Source: Neobacillus novalis NBRC 102450
GTDB lineage: Bacteria; Bacillota; Bacilli; Bacillales; Cytobacillaceae
NCBI RefSeq assembly: GCF_001591805.1
Contig: NZ_BCVP01000009.1
Location: 351,585-415,584 of the forward strand
DNA: 64,000 nucleotides
Direction of reading: 5' to 3'
Shown here: positions 16,057-24,379 of the stretch, piece after piece
Layout: every line of letters begins with the position of its first letter
How positions within the stretch are numbered: position 1 is the stretch's first letter
Translations under genes and position numbers: made by a program
The notes under the pieces: generated by a model
What the model saw: only the letters and a program-made list of their open reading frames with translations
Told to the model about the DNA's origin: nothing
Databases searched by the model: none

Positions 16057-16950
16057 TTGAAGAAAATAATCATGGTTTTAGCCATTTTATCATTGTTATT
16101 TTTACTTGTTTCTTGTTCGGCTTTGACCTCAGGCGAAGGGAGCAAGGTACTTGTTAAAACGGACTATGGAACTATCGAAAAAGATGATTTATATAAAGAA
16201 GTAATCAGTTCCGAGCGGGGAAAAGAATTGATTCAGAAGTTGGTCTATATGCAAATTTTGAAGGGCAAATATGAGGTATCTGCTAAAGAGGTGAAGCAGC
16301 GGCTGGACCTTATAAAGGAAGAGGCCGGCGATAAAGATGGATTTAAAATGTTCCTAGAAAAACAGGGTTTTAAAAATGAAAATGAACTAAAGGATTATAT
16401 TAAACAAACTATTTATTTCTTTAAAGCAACAACAGATGGGGTGAAAGTCTCAGATAAAGAAATAAAAGATTACTATGAACAAAATAAAGACCAATACACG
16501 GAGGTAAGAACCAGCCATATTCTCGTAGATAAGGAGTCAACTGCTAAAGAGATTGAACAGGAACTAAAGAAAGGAACTGACTTTGCCGAATTGGCAAAAA
16601 AATATTCGACGGATAAGGTGACTGGAGCAGAAGGCGGAGATTTGGGCTATCTTTCCGGGGGAAGCAAGGAAATGGACCCGACATTTCTTGCGGCGGCTAT
16701 GAAATTGAAAAAAGATGAAGTGAGCGAACCGGTTAAGACAATGTTTGGTTATCACATCATTAAGGTAACAGATAGAAAGGAAACGACATTAAGCAAGGTG
16801 AAAGATCAAATCAGAGAAACACTGCTGGGAAAAGAGGCAAAACCGGTACAGGAGATATTAAACAAATTGAATAAAGAAATTGAGATTAAAGATGATGCAT
16901 TTAAAGATGTATTTAAGGATGTAGAACCTCAACAACCAAAGCTCCACTAA
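16057..16950 (+). CDS. PrsA-like foldase lipoprotein (parvulin peptidyl-prolyl isomerase)
   Basis: A 297-residue lipoprotein: lipobox LVSC at residues 17-20, a SurA/PrsA-type N-terminal helical region (EVSAKEVKQRLDLIKEEAG), a parvulin domain (VRTSHILVDKEST ... FAELAKKYSTD ... GGDLGYLSGG ... MFGYHIIKV) and a charged C-terminal helix. PrsA proteins help exported proteins fold at the membrane-wall interface. It lies between the two protease/fibre modules, which suggests it serves these abundant secreted products. TTG start after GGGGTGAAGATAA. It is probably an extra paralogue of the housekeeping PrsA. Confidence 0.9.
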   Translation: MKKIIMVLAILSLLFLLVSCSALTSGEGSKVLVKTDYGTIEKDDLYKEVISSERGKELIQKLVYMQILKGKYEVSAKEVKQRLDLIKEEAGDKDGFKMFLEKQGFKNENELKDYIKQTIYFFKATTDGVKVSDKEIKDYYEQNKDQYTEVRTSHILVDKESTAKEIEQELKKGTDFAELAKKYSTDKVTGAEGGDLGYLSGGSKEMDPTFLAAAMKLKKDEVSEPVKTMFGYHIIKVTDRKETTLSKVKDQIRETLLGKEAKPVQEILNKLNKEIEIKDDAFKDVFKDVEPQQPKLH

Positions 16951-17110
16951 AATGTCTGGTCATTACTGACTGGTTAGTATGACAAAATAGTCGTAGTTGG
17001 TATGATTATCACCGAACTTTACACCAATTACATAGTTAATGATGTTAATCACGATTTGATGAAAATTGGCCAAGCTATGTGGTGTCTTAATTCCACTTTC
17101 AACCGGACAA

Positions 17111-17168
17111 GGGAGTGGGTTCATTACGATGCGATACATCGCTTCGAACTGTAACCCATTCTCTTTTA
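17111..17168 (+). terminator. Terminator after the prsA-like gene
   Basis: GAGTGGGTT pairs with AACCCATTC (one G-U). The loop contains the small hairpin CGATG/CATCG. TCTTTT follows. Confidence 0.65.
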
Positions 17169-17249
17169 AGAAAAATCCAAGGAGGCATTTTTTAAAATGA
17201 TTTAGGATTAATCTGCCTAATTTTGATAATCAACACGCGTAAAATTTTG

Positions 17250-17983
17250 TCCTTAATTCTCCAACTCTACATTTTTGATAACCACTTTTGGACATTCTTA
17301 GACTAGCATTTATATCTGAAGTATTAACTTTGATCCAAATTATGGACCATTTCACAACCAGTATCCATCGACTGCTCTAACAATTCCATAGCATGACAAT
17401 ATTCCAGGACATAAAATGTCAGACCCTACATTGGTTTAATCATTAAGGGCAACGGCAAGTATTTTTCTATACCAAAAATATCCCCGTAGAACAGGTCGAA
17501 ATCCATGAACAAGTGACAAATACTTTGAAAGGCACCCGTTAAATATGTCGATTCCTGATCATTAAACTAATTGTATGAAGGGATTTGTCAATGAAAAGAT
17601 TTTTAAAACGTCAATGATTGACGGAATTTTCAATAAATAATGCTTAGAATTAACAATAGGGTATAAAAGACTATTAAATATTTTATAAAGACATCATCAT
17701 ATTTTTACATATAGGAAAATTCTAATAGAAGATTCTTTTATTTGGGAGTTTTCAATATTACCCAAATAATAGATTTCATGAAGGTGCTGTCTGTTTTATA
17801 ACTGTATGGTATATGGCTTTAAAGGGGGTGGTAGACCTAGGTATGGCATTAAGCTGTGAAAGGAGGTGATAAAAGGGCTAATAACGATATAGAAATGACG
17901 ACATAACGTAATCATCAGGGGGAATTCGAAAACAAAAGCCTACATAGGAAGTAGGTTATTTTCCAAGGGGGAGGAGAAATACT
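17250..17983 (+). promoter_or_regulatory. Long conserved leader/promoter region of M6 protease gene 2
   Basis: No gene is visible. The stretch parallels the leader of copy 1, including the ATTAAATATTTTATAAAG region, the near-invariant block with AGAAATGACGACATAACGTA (ending CATCAGGGGG at 17922) and the hairpin CCTAC/GTAGG at 17939-17955 before GGGGGAGGAG. The inverted repeat of copy 1 is degraded here. Confidence 0.5.
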
Positions 17984-20266
17984 TTGAAACTAAGAATTAA
18001 GATTGCCGCATTATCAACCACGATATTGCTTGCAATGACTTCAACATCCGCTTTTGCAGCGGATCCAGGGCTGGATAAAATGCCTGGCCCAGTGGATCCC
18101 CAGTCGTGGGTGAATCCAGATAATATGACATGGAATGATTATAAAGAGGTTCAGGGTATTAACTGGAATACCACGGATATTAAACCGGAAACAGAACTTA
18201 GAGGGGCCTTGATTTTGGTCGACTTTCCAGATCAGGATTTTATCCTGACCAAACCTAAGGGTTCGGAGCTCATCGGTAACCCGCAAATTGACGCAATTCC
18301 CCGCGAGAAACTTGGGGAGTTTTGGAAAAATTTCTTGAACGTTCCAAGTGCAATGAATAATTATCAGTCAATTGATGGATTTTGGAAGGAGAACTCACAA
18401 GGAAAATGGGGCGTAAGCCTTGATTCTTATGGTCCCTACCGCTTGGATAAAAACGAATTTCAGTATGGGCTTGACAGTATGAATGCCGGTTACCTGCCAA
18501 AGAATTATTCAGGTGGAAACCTTTTTACTGATGGCGTAAATGCAGCAACAGCCGACATAACCGCATCTGGAAAAGACTATGACTTTGCCTTCATTGTTCA
18601 TGCTGGCTATGATGAATCAACCGTTTGGCAAGAACTCGGCGAAATGAGGTTTTTGAATAAAGAAGCGGTGCCTGATGCATTTGGGCCGCCGAAGAATTTA
18701 CCTGGATTTGAAAACATGCCAAACTGGGCAAGTACCCGTTATGTGCCGTGGACTTCCTGGTATGCAGCCAAAACAATTTGGTCTGCCGCATCTAGCGCAA
18801 GAATAAATGGCAATTCGATTCGTGTTTCTATTCAAGGCGAAAGTGATGGCATGGCCACATTTGCTCACGAATTTGGCCATCTCAAAGGACTTGGCGATAA
18901 TTACAATAATGCGGCACTAGACCCACGAACCTATTCGGGTTATTGGGAAACGATGAGCCGGGGGTCATTCAATGGTCCCGGTGGAACGCACACCCGCTGG
19001 ATGATTCCGGCCACCCTTGGTTCTTCCTTACCGGCACCGCATACACTTCGAAATAAGATGAAACAAGGATTTTTATCCAATGATGAAGTCTTGCAGCTAA
19101 ACCGTGATGCATTAAAAGATTCTGGACCGGTGTTTGCGGATATTGTCGCGCGAGAAGTACCAATTGGCAGTAAATTTGGCCGAACAGGGCTCCACGGTAT
19201 CAACATCGCCATGAACGATTTAACACCAACCAATTACCTTACTGGTGACTGGCGTAACGATATGCCTTCAAGAGCACTGTACAATAACTACACCATTGAA
19301 GTGGTAGACCGCGTTGGCGCGGACTCCTTCGCAGCAGATTCCGGTGTATTGATTGCCAAAACAAAAAATGCAGAAAGTGCCCCGTTCATTTGGGTAGTTG
19401 ATTCACATCCCGAAGATATAAGTCTGAAGGACTTTACAAGACCTGACGGTACAACAGCAATGGTTGGCAAAGGTGACCCCCGTCAAGCTCTTGATGCTTT
19501 ATTCAAAGCTGGGAGTGGGGCCAAATTGGTCAGTGGAAAATTCGATGGTTCCATTGGCAAGGATACAGTTGTCAGTGAGTACGAAGATTCGTACAATAAA
19601 CTTCATTTCTATACTTTAGGGAATTACAGAGATGCTGACGGCGTACTTCGTTATCAGGTTGCCATCCGTAACACTGATGGCGCAGGTGCCTACAAGCGCG
19701 GGGTAAATGTAAGCGCTAACAATGTACAACCTGCTGTAGAGGGCAAAGTGGCAGTCTATCATTTTAATGTTACTAATACCGGCGCAGCAAAGGATCTCAT
19801 TCGTATCAAAGCTTCCGCTGGTGCTGATTGGACAGTTCAACTAGATCACAACGTATTGGCCGTGGAGCCGGGGGCAACTGTCGATGTACCGGTATACGTG
19901 AAAATTCCGAAGGGCAAGACAGCTCCGGCTAACCTTACTTTCACGGCTACTTCAGAGACTGACTCCAAGCAAAGCGCAACTGATACCAATGTTTTGCCGA
20001 GCAGCTTAAGCGCAACCGGTCTAAGTTCTGTAATTGATAGCTTTGACAAGGCGGGAGCCTTCAAAGCCGGAGCAGCACAAGCTTTGAAACTTCAATTGGC
20101 GGGCCTTGCCCAATTTGAAAAGACTAAATCTGCGGATAAGGTTGTCAAACATCTGAATGGTCTTAAAGTGCTATTGGACCATGATAAAGATACGAATGTG
20201 ATCTCTGAGAAAGCCTATAACAGTTTGAAAGCGTATGTCGATGCAATGATTATGGTCTGGCAATAG
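17984..20266 (+). CDS. Secreted M6-like metalloprotease with FIMAH tail, copy 2
   Basis: A 760-residue paralogue of copy 1 with the same plan: signal peptide ending SAFA, catalytic HEFGHLKGLGDNYNN (first His near residue 295), Met-turn-like ETMSRGSFNGPGG, NEW3-like sandwich and C-terminal FIMAH-type domain. In its catalytic region it is closer to copy 3 (shared DPRTYSGYWETMSRG) than to copy 1, while C-terminal regions are alike in all three. This suggests successive duplications with exchange between copies. TTG start after GGGGGAGGAG. Its calY partner follows after 319 bp. Confidence 0.88.
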   Translation: MKLRIKIAALSTTILLAMTSTSAFAADPGLDKMPGPVDPQSWVNPDNMTWNDYKEVQGINWNTTDIKPETELRGALILVDFPDQDFILTKPKGSELIGNPQIDAIPREKLGEFWKNFLNVPSAMNNYQSIDGFWKENSQGKWGVSLDSYGPYRLDKNEFQYGLDSMNAGYLPKNYSGGNLFTDGVNAATADITASGKDYDFAFIVHAGYDESTVWQELGEMRFLNKEAVPDAFGPPKNLPGFENMPNWASTRYVPWTSWYAAKTIWSAASSARINGNSIRVSIQGESDGMATFAHEFGHLKGLGDNYNNAALDPRTYSGYWETMSRGSFNGPGGTHTRWMIPATLGSSLPAPHTLRNKMKQGFLSNDEVLQLNRDALKDSGPVFADIVAREVPIGSKFGRTGLHGINIAMNDLTPTNYLTGDWRNDMPSRALYNNYTIEVVDRVGADSFAADSGVLIAKTKNAESAPFIWVVDSHPEDISLKDFTRPDGTTAMVGKGDPRQALDALFKAGSGAKLVSGKFDGSIGKDTVVSEYEDSYNKLHFYTLGNYRDADGVLRYQVAIRNTDGAGAYKRGVNVSANNVQPAVEGKVAVYHFNVTNTGAAKDLIRIKASAGADWTVQLDHNVLAVEPGATVDVPVYVKIPKGKTAPANLTFTATSETDSKQSATDTNVLPSSLSATGLSSVIDSFDKAGAFKAGAAQALKLQLAGLAQFEKTKSADKVVKHLNGLKVLLDHDKDTNVISEKAYNSLKAYVDAMIMVWQ

Positions 20267-20295
20267 ATTAGATTCACGGTTTTGGATATACCTTC

Positions 20296-20317
20296 TGTGC
20301 CGGGGGCGCCCGGCATA
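20296..20317 (+). promoter_or_regulatory. Conserved M6-calY intergenic hairpin, copy 2
   Basis: TGTGCCGGG pairs with CCCGGCATA. One G-C of copy 1 has become G-U, so the stem is kept. No T-run follows. Confidence 0.72.
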
Positions 20318-20585
20318 GGGGGTAACAAACTCAAAAACTTTTTAGATTGCCAACTCACGTGTGGGAAGGCTTTACTACTAATTCCACTACCAGGGGTGTT
20401 GTTACTGGACTTGCAGGTTATACCATTTGGCAGACTCTAAGGGAAATTAGTAGAAAAGAAGAAAACGAAGGAACAAAATTTTTTTAGCCTATTTAACCAG
20501 TTGGAATCGGTTATAAAACTACAACTTAATAGCCGTTCAAAAATAAAAGCCCTGAAAAGGGGAAAAAGCTTTAGGAGGAGTAAAC
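20318..20585 (+). other. M6-calY spacer unique to copy 2
   Basis: About 200 bp not present between M6 and calY in copy 1. A short frame near 20390-20485 would encode a hydrophobic then charged peptide (GLAGYTIWQTLREISRKEEN) but has no start or ribosome site that I can support. The end (from about 20540) returns to the conserved calY leader with CCCTGAAAAGGGG and AGGAGGAG. Confidence 0.45.
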
Positions 20586-21173
20586 ATGGGATTTAAAAAG
20601 AAGTTAGGTATGGGAATTATGGCGGGAATAATGGGGGTTTCCTTAATTGGAGGGGGAACTTACGCATACTTTAGTGACAGTGAAGTTACGAACAATACGT
20701 TTGCGGCGGGAACGCTCGATTTGTCAGTTCAACCGACAACAATCATCAATATCGAAAACATCGCGCCTGGAGACACAATGACGCGTATCTTTGAACTGCA
20801 TAATGAAGGGACACTGGATATCAAGAACGTGACGTTGGATACCGCGTATACCGTGGTTGATGCTAAAGGGGATAACACGGAGGATTTCGCCAAGTATATT
20901 GAAGTGGAATTTCTGTACAATATGGACCAATTTAATGAAGTCATTTACAAAACAACATTGGATCAGCTAAAGGGTATGAGCCCTAAAGCAGTGTCAGAAA
21001 AGATATTTAACGAAGCTCTAGATGGTGGCATTCTTAAGACGGGCGAAGAACATGATTTGGTAGTGAAGTTCAATTTCCTTGATAACGGGAAAAATCAAAA
21101 CCAATTCCAGGGGGATAAGCTCAATCTAACATGGACTTTTAATGCCACACAAGGCGCCGGCAGAGACCTATAA
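20586..21173 (+). CDS. CalY/TasA-family matrix fibre protein, copy 2
   Basis: A 195-residue paralogue of the fibre protein at 15180, identical in length. It has the same SipW-type signal (GGGTYAYFSDSEVTNNTF). Differences are confined to a handful of residues in the first 120 (for example DTMTRIF for DSMTRTF); the last 75 or so are identical. ATG follows TTAGGAGGAG. It should be co-transcribed with M6 copy 2, perhaps modulated by the hairpin between them. Near identity to copy 1 implies recent duplication or gene conversion. Confidence 0.9.
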   Translation: MGFKKKLGMGIMAGIMGVSLIGGGTYAYFSDSEVTNNTFAAGTLDLSVQPTTIINIENIAPGDTMTRIFELHNEGTLDIKNVTLDTAYTVVDAKGDNTEDFAKYIEVEFLYNMDQFNEVIYKTTLDQLKGMSPKAVSEKIFNEALDGGILKTGEEHDLVVKFNFLDNGKNQNQFQGDKLNLTWTFNATQGAGRDL

Positions 21174-21328
21174 GATTAAAAAAAGGTACGTTAATGCAGC
21201 TTACTTATTTCGATTTGGATACTTCCCTATCAAACTTGAACAAGGGTACGGTTGTGTTGGGGCATATCTATTTCCTCGATTTTCGCAATTTTATGAGATT
21301 CATAGGAAATAAAAATAAAAGAATGGCT

Positions 21329-21350
21329 GGGATAGTTGGAGAACTGTCCC
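21329..21350 (+). terminator. Hairpin after calY copy 2 (T-run absent)
   Basis: GGGATAGTT pairs with AACTGTCCC (one G-U). It is the equivalent of 15922-15944 and marks the end of similarity between the two modules. Confidence 0.5.
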
Positions 21351-21620
21351 GCCACCAGCGTGGTTGTATGCGGTAAGCTATTATGCATAAGGCCCCTACA
21401 TCGCTGGACAAGAGGATGACAAGGAGAAGCTGACACTATTTTTTCATTCGTCCTTGAGTCCCAAAGAGAGCTTCGAAAGCCTCTGCCTTATGACTGGATC
21501 GAACGAAGGAATGCAGTCACACTGATGACTAAATGTAAGAGATTTTATCAAAAAATATTTTTTTGACACTATACCAATGGTTAAAACCGTTGGTACTACA
21601 ACATTTATAGAGGGAGGATT
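21351..21620 (+). promoter_or_regulatory. Upstream region of M28/FIMAH peptidase gene with 5' hairpin
   Basis: No gene is seen. TTGACA at 21563 is followed by a hairpin ACCAATGGTT (21573-21582) / AACCGTTGGT (21585-21594), with one internal mismatch, shortly before the GAGGGAGGA ribosome site. The arrangement resembles the hairpin-then-ribosome-site leader of the M6 genes. Confidence 0.5.
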
Positions 21621-23282
21621 ATGATGAAAAGGTTTGGGTTGAAAAAAGTTTTTTCCATAGCGATAATAATAGCATTTCTACTTGGTACGAACCTAATGGG
21701 GGATGCTACGGCTGCGGGTAACCGAATTTTCAATGATATGCCACATACGGGAAATGTTTTCGCGGACATGGAAAAACAAATTGATTATTTTAAAGAAGAT
21801 GGGGATATTCGGGATGATATCACGGTCCGTTCCTTAAAAATGCACCTTAGCGGAGTAAATCTTTTTCAAAAACAAGGACAGACGGATAAGGTCCTTAAGC
21901 AAATGGAGAGTTTTAAACGCCTGCTTGATAATCAGAAAAGCAACGGGGCCATTTCCGGAATAGCGTTTGATGTTCTGAATACGTACACGCAATACGCGAT
22001 CGGAAAAATTAATGGTCCATTTAACTCTGATAATGTTATGCAACATATCAAACATCTAAGTGTTGATATTGGGCCTAGGGAGGCCGGCAGCGCCGCAGAG
22101 AGAGCGGGTGCTGAATACATTGAAAGTGTGTTGAAAAGTTACGGCTATGAAACTACTATCGAGGAAGCACCAAGAAGCAATCGGACAGAATTGCTGCTTA
22201 AGGTACTATCCGATAATAACAAGATCATTCCATTGAAGGCCGTTAGCAATGCTCCTCAAACGACTGGGGATGGGATCACAGGAAATCTATACTCTGCGGG
22301 TACAGGCCAACCGGGTGATTTCACTTCGGCAGCGAGTGGCAAAATCGCCTTAATACAAAATGGGGGAATCACTGCCGGTGACAAAGCGAAAAACGCAATG
22401 GCTGCAGGTGCGATAGGTGTCCTTATATATGACAACCAAGATCGTTTTACCCTTCCAACTGTCTCCCTAGGCACCGTACGCCCTAACATTCCGGTTGGAA
22501 CAATTACCAAGAAGGATGGGGAAGCATTTGTTTCTCAACTTTCCAAGGGAAATGTGCAAGTCCAACTTTCAATTAAAACGCTTACGAATCAAAAAACAGT
22601 AAATGTAATCGCTGTAAAAAAACCAAAAGGCGTTGAAAATCCTGAAATATATTACGTTGGCTCACATTTGGACAGTGTTCCATTCGCGCCTGGGGCCAAT
22701 GATAATGCCTCTGGAACGTCTACACTAATGGAGTTGGCAAGGATCTTTAAGGACTATAATGGCGACAAGGAATTACGATTCGCTGCATTTGGGGGCGAAG
22801 AACTTGGATTTGTCGGCTCGAAATACCATATCGGTAATTTGTCACAAGATGAAGTTAAAAGAACAAAAGTTCAGTTCCAGATGGATATGACAGGTACGGC
22901 TTGGGTACCTGCCTCGCAACTTTTTATTAATACTGTAGATGGGAAAACGAATCTTGTTACGCAATCAACACATCAGGCTGCTGAAAAACTAGATATTAAC
23001 AAAAATTTATTGCCTGTTCATATGTTGAGTAGGTCTGATCATGTTCCATTCCACGAGAAAGGGGTACCTTCAGCACTTTTCATTTGGATGGAACCTGGAA
23101 CACCACCTGGGGGAGCTAATATCGAGCCTTATTATCACTCATTAGAGGATAAAATAGAGCATGTAAGCCCTGAAAGAATACAACTTACCGGAGATGTAGT
23201 TTTTAAAGCTATTTCCGATCTAATTGGTTTCCAGAAAAATAGTAGTAAGAATGAAGTTGCACCACTAAAGAAAGCTTCATAG
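21621..23282 (+). CDS. Secreted M28 zinc aminopeptidase with N-terminal FIMAH-type domain
   Basis: A 553-residue secreted peptidase. Signal peptide ends near residue 32. A FIMAH-type helical domain follows (about 45-130, KMHLSGVNLFQKQGQTDKV), then a PA domain (about 210-300, GDKAKNAMAAGAIGVLIYDN) inserted in an M28 catalytic domain. Zinc-site motifs are visible: GSHLDSVPFAPGANDNASG, FGGEELGFVGSKYH, MDMTGT and RSDHVPFHEKGVP. It would trim peptides outside the cell. ATG 21621 (or 21624) follows GAGGGAGGA. It shares the FIMAH domain type with the M6 proteases upstream, suggesting a shared location or partner. Confidence 0.9.
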   Translation: MMKRFGLKKVFSIAIIIAFLLGTNLMGDATAAGNRIFNDMPHTGNVFADMEKQIDYFKEDGDIRDDITVRSLKMHLSGVNLFQKQGQTDKVLKQMESFKRLLDNQKSNGAISGIAFDVLNTYTQYAIGKINGPFNSDNVMQHIKHLSVDIGPREAGSAAERAGAEYIESVLKSYGYETTIEEAPRSNRTELLLKVLSDNNKIIPLKAVSNAPQTTGDGITGNLYSAGTGQPGDFTSAASGKIALIQNGGITAGDKAKNAMAAGAIGVLIYDNQDRFTLPTVSLGTVRPNIPVGTITKKDGEAFVSQLSKGNVQVQLSIKTLTNQKTVNVIAVKKPKGVENPEIYYVGSHLDSVPFAPGANDNASGTSTLMELARIFKDYNGDKELRFAAFGGEELGFVGSKYHIGNLSQDEVKRTKVQFQMDMTGTAWVPASQLFINTVDGKTNLVTQSTHQAAEKLDINKNLLPVHMLSRSDHVPFHEKGVPSALFIWMEPGTPPGGANIEPYYHSLEDKIEHVSPERIQLTGDVVFKAISDLIGFQKNSSKNEVAPLKKAS

Positions 23283-23343
23283 ATCCATAGTGAATGCCTG
23301 GCGAACAGCATGATTCCGTAAGGAATCTCCAGATAAGCAACAA

Positions 23344-23393
23344 ATATATCAAACATTTCCTTGGGAAGCCCCAAGGGAATGTTTGATATTTTA
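23344..23393 (+). terminator. Strong terminator after the M28/FIMAH gene
   Basis: A near-perfect stem of about 20 bp (ATATCAAACATT then CCTTGGG, mirrored by CCCAAGG and AATGTTTGATAT) is followed by TTTT. Confidence 0.9.
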
Positions 23394-23699
23394 ATAACTT
23401 GATTTCAATTGCCAGGCATGGACTGCTAAATAAATTAAAGACCTAATCCTAACTACCAAACAAAGCACCAATGGTTTTGAAAGTAATAAAAAAGTATTCA
23501 CCAATTTTGCAATAGTGAGGACCTGTAGACTCAATTCCCTAATTAAAGAAAGGGCATTTTATTCTTTTGAGGGGTTCAATACTTGCAATTCGTGACACTT
23601 TTGGAAATAAACTTGCTTTGAATAAGCAATTTATTCCGCGTTTTATATCTGATTTGACAAATTCTGGTGTGGAATCTATCTAACCAGATGGATATCCAA
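23394..23699. other. Gene-free stretch before dus remnant
   Basis: No gene can be supported. Broken reading frames continue into the dus remnant, so this is likely decaying DNA. Confidence 0.4.
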
Positions 23700-24031
23700 A
23701 GGTATCAATAAAAACTGGGCTGCAGCTTGCTGAACAATATGGTATTGATGACGTTATGATCGGGCGAGGAATTTTTAAAAATTCTTTTGCTTTTGAAAAA
23801 GAGCCAAAAGAGCATAGCAGTAAAGAATACCTTGATCTTTTAAGACTGCAGCTTGATATTCAAGATCAATATGCGAAAGCACTGCCACGTTCAATCACAG
23901 GGCTTCATCGCTTTTTCAAAATTTATGTCAAAGGATTCCGTGGAGCTGGAGAATTAAGGAATCAATTGATGAGCACAAAATCAACAGATGAAGTGCGTTC
24001 ATTGCTTGATAACTTTGGAAAAGGAAGTTGA
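23700..24031 (+). pseudogene. dus: C-terminal remnant of a tRNA-dihydrouridine synthase
   Basis: The frame ending at 24031 encodes [21 protein letters not shown], then [23 protein letters not shown]: the FMN phosphate-binding loop and C-terminal helical domain of Dus enzymes, which reduce uridine in tRNA. The N-terminal two thirds, with the catalytic cysteine, are missing. The sequence before the match has stops and a likely frameshift near 23690. An internal ATG at 23756 opens 91 codons without a convincing ribosome site. It is probably a non-functional fragment. Confidence 0.82.
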
Positions 24032-24379
24032 TGGGACGGGGATAGTAGAATGATGTAACTCTCAAAAAGTTAGAGAAAAATGAATCCCATCAACTCATGT
24101 TTACTTATTTTATTCAGTTCCAAGTTTCTTTGCAGCCGGCAACTTATGTTTTGATAAAGTCTGTTTTCTGAGAGAAAAAGGTCTTAAGAATCTTAAAAGA
24201 GAATAACGTTCCTTAAAGAAAATCAATGTTTCCAAACCGAAGGTTTTTTCCGTTATTTGTCCGGTAGACCTTCGGTTTTTTTATGAGTAAAAGTGGTAAT
24301 ACTTCCAATGTCTTGTTACGATTATGGTCAATGGAGGGAATGACTTAAAGGATAATCAATTACTCTTTATGATGAAAAA
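24032..24379. other. Intergenic stretch with terminator
   Basis: Apart from the terminator at 24234-24282 I see nothing recognisable. The gene at 24380 reads toward it from the other strand. Confidence 0.5.
24234..24282 (+). terminator. Terminator downstream of dus remnant
   Basis: AAACCGAAGGT pairs with ACCTTCGGTTT, followed by TTTTT. It could also act weakly on transcripts of the minus strand. Confidence 0.75.

Larger units (their letters stand above)
17250..21355 (+). repeat. Duplicated matrix module, copy B
   Basis: Second copy of the block at 12070-15950. Its upstream part carries about 130 bp (around 17280-17385) absent from copy A, and the M6-calY spacer holds about 200 bp not found in copy A. 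Confidence 0.85.

Noticed and set aside
20390..20487. Fragment of a SipW signal peptidase before calY copy 2
   Set aside because: The peptide is hydrophobic then charged, but I cannot match it to SipW residues; no start codon. Kept only as an unexplained insert.
21194..21376. 60-codon open frame after calY copy 2
   Set aside because: The equivalent DNA after calY copy 1 has an in-frame stop, so the frame is not conserved; it is probably an untranslated tail.
23756..24031. Independent 91-residue gene
   Set aside because: The sequence is clearly the C-terminus of a Dus enzyme lacking its catalytic part, so it is treated as a pseudogene.
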